The notes under the pieces are model-generated. The model made no database searches, was not told the DNA's origin, and saw only the letters and a list, made by a program, of their open reading frames with translations. This document shows, piece by piece, positions 56,450 through 64,000 of a stretch of 64,000 nucleotides of DNA. Within the stretch, counting starts at the first letter, position 1; the number at the start of each line of letters is the position of its first letter. Origin of the DNA: Larimichthys crocea (Eukaryota > Chordata > Actinopteri > Sciaenidae); the NCBI RefSeq assembly GCF_000972845.2, contig NC_040017.1, positions 24,389,606 through 24,453,605 on the forward strand, in the 5' to 3' direction. The position numbers were made by a program, and so were the translations under genes.

Positions 56450-56650
56450 TGTATTTGACTAATAATATTAAGTTTTGACTATTGTACTTTTAAGTAGACT
56501 ATTTTTTTTCTATTGTGATTACTCAAACCATTTAAGTGTATGACTTAAAAATGTTAAATTCTGACTGTTGTACATTTAAGGTGACTATACTTGAACAAAT
56601 TATTTTCTCTACTGTCAATAACTTAAACCATTTGAGGCAATCACTTGATG
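56450..56650. repeat. Two imperfect tandem units of about 100 bp
   Basis: AAGTGTATTTGACTAATAA... and AAGTGTATGACTTAAAAAT... begin two similar units, each containing TAAGTTTTGACTATTGTAC-like and CTCAAACCATTT/TTAAACCATTT phrases. They sit next to the right end of the insertion, as subterminal repeats of a DNA transposon would. Confidence 0.55.
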
Positions 56651-57017
56651 CAAATGGTTTAAGTACAATCAACTTATCCAGGTTTACAGTGTTGACTACA
56701 GACTAGATTTGTCTAGAGACAGCTACTGAGGGACACTAGCAGATTGTGGCAATGACGACACTGTGGTGAGCTTAATTAGCTGTTACTCTGTTTGTATACT
56801 CATCACTCCTATAAAGGTGTTATGCAGAGCCCTGGCTCACAACACTGCTACGACCTCCAGCCACTCCATCTGTTTTATGTGCCACAGCACCAGGCCACTG
56901 CCACTGCAGTGAAGGGTTTGGTCTTTTTATGATAAGAATCTCAATTTGTATTTGACAGACACATTTTATTATTAGAACAGTTGGCAGTACATCAGCAAGT
57001 TGTGTTTACTTAAAAAA

Positions 57018-57929
57018 ATGTCTAATAACAACTCTTTGGTTGGTGGTAAGGTCATTTTGCTGCATTATAGGGAGATAGTCATTGTTGTTCAGGTTTTATT
57101 TGTGATGTTTCTTTGCATCAACTCTTTGCTCATCATAACTTTTTTCAGAAAGGAGTGCTTCTACACAACTGGACGCTACATCTTATTTGCTGTTACACTT
57201 CTGTCTGATAGTTTCATGTTAGTCATGTCTGATATCCTCCTCATCTTGACCCAGTTTGGATTTGCCATGCAAGTTTGGATGTGTGTCATTATCTCTGTTG
57301 TGGTACTTCTGTATAATATAGTTACACCAGTTACTCTGACTGCAATGACCCTGGAGCGATATGTGGCCATCTGCATGCCCCTGCGTCATTCACAGCTGTG
57401 CTCCACACGCAGCACTATGCATTGCATCCTCATCATTCACAGCCTCAGCTCTGTGCCCTGCATTGTTGTTCTCTCCACCTTCTTTGCATCAGCCTCTTTT
57501 AGTTTGTACAAACAATACAGGTTATGTGCTATCAATATGTTCATGTTGTATAGATGGCAGGATCATGTTATCTCAGCCGTACAAGAGTTTTACTTCTTGA
57601 TTATGGTTATCATCATTTTATTTTCTTATGTTAAAATCATGAAAGTGGCCAAAGCTGCATCAGGAGAGGATAAAAAGTCGTCATGGAAAGGGCTCAGAAC
57701 AGTAATTCTTCATGGTTTCCAGCTGCTGCTCTGTCTCATACAGCTGTGGACTCCATTCATAGAAAGCACTCTGCTTCGATTTGATTTAATTTTATTCTTC
57801 ATGTCAGGTTGCTAACTTCATATTATTTGGTCTTACTCCTAAATGTCTGAGTCCTCATCTTATGGCCTCAGAGATGAAACATTTTCTCAAGCACTGAAAA
57901 ATGTCTTTGGCTTGTAAAGAAATATTTGA
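57018..57929 (+). pseudogene. Odorant receptor, frameshifted only in TM7
   Basis: It starts MSNNNSLVGGKV and is perfect for about 255 residues, through the ERY box, HSQLCS, SGEDKKSS and FIESTLLRFDL. At about 57797 single-base losses (TTATTCTTCATG, GGTTGCTAAC, CCTCATCTTATGG, CTTGTAAAGAA) break TM7 and the tail; the family stop is at 57927. It has TTGRY and SQ variants like the minus-strand copy at 43714. The predicted 5'UTR intron is 56766-56958. All defects fall in the last 130 bp, where a high-indel zone begins, so the gene may well be functional. Confidence 0.85.
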
Positions 57930-59634
57930 CAAATGATTATTTGATTGATGTAGATTACTGACATGTCGGCACTTCATTTTGACACGAGTATTTAAAGAAT
58001 GTTTCATTATTTATCTATGTTATTATTAGATCTTGGCTGTTGACTGTATTGTCATTCAGTTACAATTGAACACTACTGTTGTTTTGTTTGCATAATTCAT
58101 CATCCTCCAGTTTAGTTTTATGCCGTGTTGATTTGTTGTTATGTAATTTTGGTTTTAGATCTTCCAAGCATCCAAGCCTAGATACAGATATGACAAACTA
58201 TGTACAATAAACAACTGCTGTGCCGCATTTGCTTTCGGTGCTGTTTATATGTAAGTTGTAAAGTTTTATCAGCATTTTAAATACTTCAACAAACAATGAC
58301 CAAATATACAGTATGCTTTGAGGAAAGAAATGTATACAGAGAGAAAAAAGAAGTACAGAAGACAAAGTAGCAATGTACACTACATTTACAACACCAGCAC
58401 TACAGTGAATGACACCATCATCACCCCCTTGGAGCTCCTGAGACAGTAAAGATCATGAATGGAGTACTTATTGCAAGTTAACACTTCTCTGAGTTTGCTC
58501 AAAGAGACAGTAGTTAAATACCCAAGACGACAGGATGATGATTATATAGTACAGTTTAAATTACTTTTGGCCTACAACCTCGATTTTGATTGCCACTGAG
58601 AGAGGGACACTAGCCAGAAAGTGTAATGATGACACTGAGTTTTACTTAGGCTGTTGCTTGTGTTTTGTGTTTTAGCTGCTGCTATTTTTTTTCTTCTTTG
58701 TCAGAAAATGAATGAAGATGAAAGACATGAATACTTTATATTATAATAAAATACATGAATATATAAATATACGGGGGAGAACATGCAAACTCCACATAAA
58801 AAGGCCCCTGCCGGGGTTCAAAAAAGGAACGTCTGGCTGTGAGCGACATTGCTAACTCATGCACCCCGTGCAGCATTGTACAGATATAATATAATATATA
58901 TATAATATTATATATATATATATATAATATATATATATATATATCTAATATATATATATATATATATATTATGGCATGCCGTTCAGGAAATTAAACCTTT
59001 GAATATATTGAATGAAACTTTGAATATATGGAGTAAACCTTGAATATATATATATATATATATCTTACTTTTCAAGCTCCATGTCTTACATCTATGTCTG
59101 TATACCTCAAGACATCAAGAGCAAAGTGTAAAGTGTAAACTCACTGTGTGCACATACACCTGGCCAATAAAAGTGTGTGTATGTGCATATGTGTATATAT
59201 CTGTGTGTGTTTTAGGGATTTGTGGGATTATATTTGAATTTCTATCTGTCTTTACAATGAACCATCCCAATTTCCATACTTGGCGTAATGAAGTTTACCT
59301 TGACCATGAATTACAGACTACATTTGTCTAGAGACAGCTACTGAAGGACACTAGTAGATTGTGGCAATGACGACACTGTGGTGAGTTTAATTAGCTGTTA
59401 CTCTGTTTGTATACTCATCACTCCTATAAAGGTGTTATGCAGAGCCCTGGCTCAGAACACGGCTAAGACCTCCAGCCACTCCATCTGTCTTATGTGCCAC
59501 AGCACCAGGCCACTGCCACTGCAGTGAAGGGTTTGGTCTTTTTATGATACAAATCTCAATTTTTATTTGACAGACACATTTAATTATTAGAACAGTTGCA
59601 GTACATCAGCAAGTTGTGTTTACTTAAAAAAATA
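57930..59634 (+). other. OR 3' flank, repeats and next OR 5' flank
   Basis: 3' flank with AATAAA near 58205, SINE fragment 58772-58875 (minus), long TA runs 58880-58975 and 59043-59062, then OR 5' flank with donor at 59381 and acceptor ending at 59573. The order matches 17099-18644. High indel density to about 58980, low afterwards. No other gene. Confidence 0.6.
59381..59573 (+). other. Predicted 5'UTR intron of the OR at 59635
   Basis: GACACTGTG|GTGAGTTTAATTAGC marks the donor and TTTTTATTTGACAG|ACACATTTAATT the acceptor, 61 bp before the ATG. Length 193 bp, identical to that at 56766-56958. Confidence 0.5.
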
Positions 59635-60552
59635 ATGGCTAATAACAACTCTTTGGTTGGTGGTAAGGTCATTCTGCTGCATTATAGGGAGATAGCCATT
59701 TTTGTTCAGGTTTTAGTTGTGATGTTTCTTTGTATCAACTCTTTGCTCATCACAACTTTTTTCAGAAAGGAGTGCTTCTACACAACTGGACGCTACATCT
59801 TATTTGCTGTTACACTTCTGTCTGATAGTTTCATGTTAGTCATGTCTGATATCCTCCTCATCTTGGCCCAGTTTGGATTTCCCATGCAAGTTTGGATATG
59901 TATGATTATCTCTGTTGTGGTACTTCTGTATAATATAGTTACACCAGTTACTCTGACAGCAATGACCCTGGAGCGATATGTGGCCATCTGCATGCCACTG
60001 CGTCATGCAGAGCTGTGCTCCACACGCAGCACTATGCATTGCATCATCATCATTCACGGCTTCAGCTCTGTGCCCTGCATTGTTGTTCTCTCCACCTTCT
60101 TTGCATCAGCTTCTTTTAGTTTGTACAAACAATATAAGATATGTGCTATCAAGATTTTTATGTTGTATAGATGGCAGGATCATGTTATCTCAGCCGTACA
60201 AGAGTTTTACTTCTTGATTATGGTTATCATCATTTTATTTTCTTATGTTAAAATCATGAAAGTGGCCAAAGCTGCATCAGGAGAGGATAAAAAGTCGTCA
60301 TGGAAAGGGCTCAGAACAGTAATTCTTCATGGTTTCCAGCTGCTGCTCTGTCTCATACAGCTGTGGACTCCATTCATAGAAAGCACTCTGCTTCAGTTTG
60401 ATTTAATGTTATTTTTTCATGTCAGGTTGTCTAACTTCATATTATTTGGTCTTACTCCTAAATGTCTGAGTCCTCTCATTTACGGCCTCAGAGATGAAAC
60501 ATTTTCTCAAGCACTGAAAAACGTCTTTGGCTTGTATGAAAGAAATATTTGA
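59635..60552 (+). CDS. Odorant receptor, 131-2-like (intact)
   Basis: This intact 305-residue receptor starts MANNNSLVGGK; the ATG at 59635 is the conserved start. It shows the N4 sequon, CIN in TM1, CFYTTGRYI between TM1 and TM2, LLSD, FPMQVWICM at TM3 (Pro is unusual), ERYVAICMPLRHAELCS, HCIIIIHGF in TM4, YKQYKICAIKIF in loop 2, SGEDKKSS, and LSPLIYGLRDE with an LYERNI tail (Glu for the usual Lys). The TTG variant together with AE is a combination found in no other intact copy. It lies in the low-indel zone and ends about 96 bp before the second N gap. Confidence 0.93.
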   Translation: MANNNSLVGGKVILLHYREIAIFVQVLVVMFLCINSLLITTFFRKECFYTTGRYILFAVTLLSDSFMLVMSDILLILAQFGFPMQVWICMIISVVVLLYNIVTPVTLTAMTLERYVAICMPLRHAELCSTRSTMHCIIIIHGFSSVPCIVVLSTFFASASFSLYKQYKICAIKIFMLYRWQDHVISAVQEFYFLIMVIIILFSYVKIMKVAKAASGEDKKSSWKGLRTVILHGFQLLLCLIQLWTPFIESTLLQFDLMLFFHVRLSNFILFGLTPKCLSPLIYGLRDETFSQALKNVFGLYERNI

Positions 60553-60647
60553 CAATATTGATTATTTGATTGATGTAGATTACTGAACATGTCTGCACTT
60601 CATTTTGACATGAGTATTTAAAGAATGTTTCATTTTTATCTATGTTA

Positions 60648-60657
60648 NNNNNNNNNN
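60648..60657. other. Assembly gap (10 N)
   Basis: Ten undetermined bases inside the OR 3' flank, between TATCTATGTTA and TACTATTATAAGC. The flank reads on without obvious loss, so the gap may be small or even zero. Confidence 0.99.
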
Positions 60658-62148
60658 TACTATTATAAGCTTGCTGTGACTGTATTGTCATTCAAGTTAC
60701 AATGGAACACACTGTTGTTTTTGTGCATAATTCACCATCCGCCCATTTTAAGTTTTATGCAGTGTTTGATTATGTTGATTGTGTCATTTGTTTTAAGATC
60801 TTCCAGCATCCAAGCCGAGATAAGATATGACAAACTATGTACAATAAAACAACTGCTATGCCTCATTTGTTTTCGGGTGCTGTTTATATGGTGAGTTGTA
60901 AAGTTTTATCATCAATTTTAGATACTTAACAACAATGAACTCAAATAACAGTAAGGCTTTGAGGAAAGAAATGTATACAGAAGAAAAAAGAAGTACAGAA
61001 GACAAAGTGCAATGTACACTACACTTACACACCAGCACTACAGTGAATGCCACCATCGAGTCACCCCCTTGAGCTCCTGAGACAGTAGACAGGAATGAGT
61101 TGCTTATTGCAAGTAACACTTCTCTGAGTCTGCTCAAAAGAGAACAGTAGTTAAGTACTCCAAGACAGAACAGGATGATGATTATAGATAGTACAGTTTG
61201 AAATTGCTTTGGCCTCAACCTCGATTTGGATTGCCACTTGAGGGAAGGACACTAGCAGACAGTGGTCAATGATACACTGAGTTTACTTAGCTGTTGCTTT
61301 GTTGTAGTCTAGCTGCTTGCTATTTTTTTTTGCTCTTTGCAGAAAATGAATGAGATGAAAGACATGATACGTTATATGTATAATAAACATAACATGAAAT
61401 AAAATAATACGGGGAGAACATGCAAACGTCCACATAGAAAGGCCCCTGCCCGGGTTTCAAAAAAGGGAACTGTCTGGCTGTGAGGCGACAGTGGCGAACC
61501 TCTGCACCACCGTGCAAGTATTTTATAGATATGATATATATAGATATCTTACTTGGCAAGCTCCATGTCTTACTTCTTATGTCCTGTAGGTACATCAAGA
61601 CATCAAGAGCAAGTGTAAAGTGTAAACTCACTGTGTGGCACATAACCCTGGCAAATAAAGTGAGTGTATATTGCATATGTGTATGTTATCGGTGTGGGTT
61701 TTTAGGGATTTGTGGGATTATATTTGAATTTCTATCTGTCCTTTACAAGGAACCACCCCAATTTCCATGCTGGGCGTAATGAAGTTTACCTTGACCATGA
61801 ATTACAGACTAATTTGTCTCGAGACAGCTACGAGGGGAGAGACACTAGAGCAGATCTGGTTGGGGGGAATGACGACATGTGGTGAGTTTAATGAGTCTGT
61901 TGACACGCTGTCTTTTGATACCTCAGTCACTCCTATAAGGTATTTATGCAGAGACCGATGGCGTAAACACTGCTAAAGACCCTCCAGCCACTCACATCTG
62001 TCTCTATGTGCCACATGCTACAGGACCTACTCAGTGAAGGCTTTGGGTCTTTTTTATAGTAGAACTCTCATTTAGTATTTTGAAAGACACATTTTATATT
62101 TTAGAACAGTTGGCAGTACATCATGCAAGTTTTGTTGTACTTAAAAAA
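60658..62148 (+). other. OR 3' flank, SINE fragment and OR 5' flank (error-rich)
   Basis: Same order as 17150-18644: AATAAA near 60843, SINE fragment 61408-61515 (minus), the shared CTCCATGTCTTAC repeat at 61561, then 5' flank with GACATGTGGTGAGT donor at about 61878. One-base gaps and insertions occur every 15-30 bases. No other gene. Confidence 0.6.
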
Positions 62149-63111
62149 ATTGTCGAATAAACAACTCTTGGTTGTTGGTGAAGGTCATTCTTGCGCATTA
62201 TAGGGAGATAAACCATTGTTGTTGCTAAGTTTGTAAATTGGTGATATTTTTTTGCAGCAACTCGTTTGCTTCACTAACTTTTTTCAGAAAGGAGTGCTTC
62301 TACACAATCTACAGCGACTCAATACGTGTATTATGCTGTTTTACACTTTCTGTCGTGATATTTCATGTTAGTTCATGTCTGATATCCCTCCCTCCATCTT
62401 GTGACCACGTGTTCTGGATTTGCCATGCAGGTTTGGTGTAGTGTTCATTATGCTCTTGTTGTGGTATCGGTTATAATATAGTTTCAAACAACAGTTTACG
62501 CTGACGTGCAATGAGCCCTGGTGAGCGATATGTGGGCCCCTCATGCACTCGCCTGCGTCATGCTCAAGCTGTGTCCACACGCAGCACTATGCATTGCAGA
62601 TCTTCATCATTCAACGGCCTCAGCTCGTGCCCTGCTTGTTTTCCCCTCCACATCTTTGCATCAGCTCTTTTAGTTGTACAACACCCATGACGTTATGTTC
62701 TCAAGATTGTTATGTTTGTATGATGGCAAGATCATGTTATCATCAGCCGTATACAGAGGTTTACTTCTTGATTATCGGTTATCATCATTTTTTTTCTGAG
62801 TTAAAATCATGAATATGGCCAAAGCGTGCATCAGGAGAGGATAAAAAGTCGTCATGGAAATGGCTAGAACAGTAATCTTCATGGGTTTCCAGCTGCTTGT
62901 GCTCGGTCTCAATACAGTTGTGCGACTCCATCATGAAAGCACGTCTGCGATCATGTATTTATTGTATTTGCTGTCAGGGGGTTGTCTAACCTTCATAGTA
63001 TGGGTCGTACTCCGAAATGTCTGACGTCTCTATTTATGGGCCTCAGAGAGAATGAAACATTTTCTCCAAGCACTGAAAAATGTCTTTGGCTTGTAGTAAA
63101 AGAAAGTTTGA
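62149..63111 (+). pseudogene. Odorant receptor, full length, heavily frameshifted
   Basis: A complete OR can be followed from TTGTCGAATAAACAAC (damaged ATG) to TTTGACAAATTG (TGA at 63109), with FFRKECFY, GAGCGATATGTGG, AGCACTATGCATTGC, GATAAAAAGTCGTC and TTGGCTTGTAG landmarks in order. It has dozens of one-base insertions and deletions in all frames, also in the most conserved parts, and the flanks are as bad. That pattern fits raw long-read sequence better than gene decay. Loop 2 (ACCCATGACG near 62684) resembles the gene at 18645 (KQPMI). Confidence 0.75.
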
Positions 63112-64000
63112 CAAATTGATTATTTGCATGTGATGTAGATTACTGACTGTCCTGCCTCTCATTTGTGACATGAGTATTTAAAGAAATTTTCATTTTACTA
63201 TGTTATTATTAGAATTGGCTGTGACGGTTAATTGTCATTCAGTTACATTGAACACTACTGTTGTTTTTGTTTGCATAATTCATCATCCTCCATAGTTTAA
63301 ATTTTATGGCAGTGTGATGAGGTTGATGTATTCATTTTTGGTTTTAGATCTTCCAACATCCAGCCTAGAATACAGATATGACAAACTATGTACAATAAAC
63401 AACTGCTAGTGCCGCATTTGTTTTTCGGTGCTGTTTAATATGTAGGTTGTAAAGTTTTATCAGCAGTGTAAATACTCACAAAACAAGACTCAAAATATAC
63501 AGTATGCTTTGAGAAAGAAATGTATACAAGGAGAAAAAAAGAAGTAGAGAAGACAAAGTACAATGCACTTACACTTACTCACCAGCAACTACAGTGAATG
63601 ACACCATCATCACCCCCCTGAGCTCCTGAGACAGAATATCATGAATGGAGTTACTTAGTTTGCAAGTCAACACTTATCTCTGAGTCGTGATCAAAGAACA
63701 GTAGTTAAAATACTCCAAAGACAGACAGGATGAATGATTATAAAGTACATTTAAATTACTTTTGGCCTATCAACTCGATTTGATTGCCACTGAGAGGGAC
63801 ACTAAGCAGACAAGTGTAATGATTGACACTGAGTGTTATCTTAGCTGTTGCTTGTTGTTTGGTTTAGCTGCTGCTATTGTTTTTGCTCTTTGGTCAGAAA
63901 ATAATGAAGATGAAAAAGACATGAATACTTTATATTATAGATATAAACAATAACATGAGAAATATAATATACGGGGGAGACAATGCAAATCCACGAGAAA
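63112..64000 (+). other. OR 3' flank, error-rich, no gene
   Basis: Matches 17099-17960 with many one-base differences; AATAAA near 63396. It ends at the start of the SINE block (ATACGGGGGAGACAATGC). Confidence 0.65.

Larger units (their letters stand above)
54402..56691 (+). mobile_element. Foreign insertion carrying a spliced gene; transposon-like right end
   Basis: The OR 5' flank is interrupted after TGTCTTTACAA and resumes at TTGACTACAGACTAG; about 42 bp of flank are missing. The insert ends in GGTTTACAGTG, whose inverse CACTGTAAACC looks like a CACTA/EnSpm-type terminus. Near that end are two tandem units of about 100 bp (56450-56545 and 56546-56650) with ACTCAAACCATTTAAGTGTATG and TGACTATTGTAC / TGACTGTTGTAC phrases. 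The left end has CAAACAGTTTGAGTAAAT, similar to the inverse of these, but no CACTG. The mobile nature is an inference. Confidence 0.45.

Overview
This is a repeat-rich stretch of a ray-finned (teleost) fish genome. It holds a tandem cluster of odorant receptor (OR) genes of one close subfamily, the kind usually named odorant receptor 131-2-like. They are about 305-residue class A GPCRs with an uninterrupted coding exon, an ERY box after TM3 and an LSPLIYGLRDE-type TM7 end. The teleost call rests on this receptor family, on fish-typical transposons (an RTE/Rex3-like LINE, an R4/Dong-like LINE with a restriction-like endonuclease, hAT and pogo-like DNA elements) and on a tRNA-type SINE. I cannot name the species.

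Layout. Positions 1-12000 have three intact ORs on the + strand (2331, 5398, 9829), one OR cut off after TM4 (4348-4857), OR tail relics, and an hAT element with a MITE nested in it (7123-8813). The left edge is an inverted OR 5' flank, so a divergent OR probably starts just outside the window. Positions 12000-23000 have an RTE-type LINE with a 13-bp target duplication (13205-15228), then three intact ORs (16184, 18645, 21109); the last two sit in a young 2464-bp tandem duplication. Positions 23600-53400 are a mosaic of R4-like LINE copies, TA microsatellites and broken ORs on both strands, with two large inverted repeats. Positions 54402-56691 are a foreign block with a small three-exon protein gene unrelated to ORs. 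From 56700 to the end, OR genes resume (57018, 59635 and a badly broken copy at 62149).

In total I count seven intact OR coding exons, one that is intact except at its 3' end, and about eleven truncated, frameshifted or relic copies. The 5' flanks share a block with a GTGAGT donor after ACTGTG and an acceptor just before the start codon, which predicts a short untranslated first exon and an intron of about 190 bp. Many 3' flanks share an AATAAA signal about 290 bp after the stop. Each receptor would be transcribed singly in olfactory neurons and would bind an odorant at the ciliary membrane; nothing suggests an operon-like system.

Caution: the density of single-base insertions and deletions changes abruptly along the window (high at about 25400-43200, 52550-53340, 57780-58980 and 60658-64000; low elsewhere), in coding and non-coding DNA alike, and two 10-base N gaps lie at or inside these zones. 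Many broken ORs there may be unpolished long-read sequence rather than true pseudogenes. The best candidates for something new are the spliced gene block at 54402-56691, the inverted repeat architecture, and the exchange of short variants among OR paralogs.
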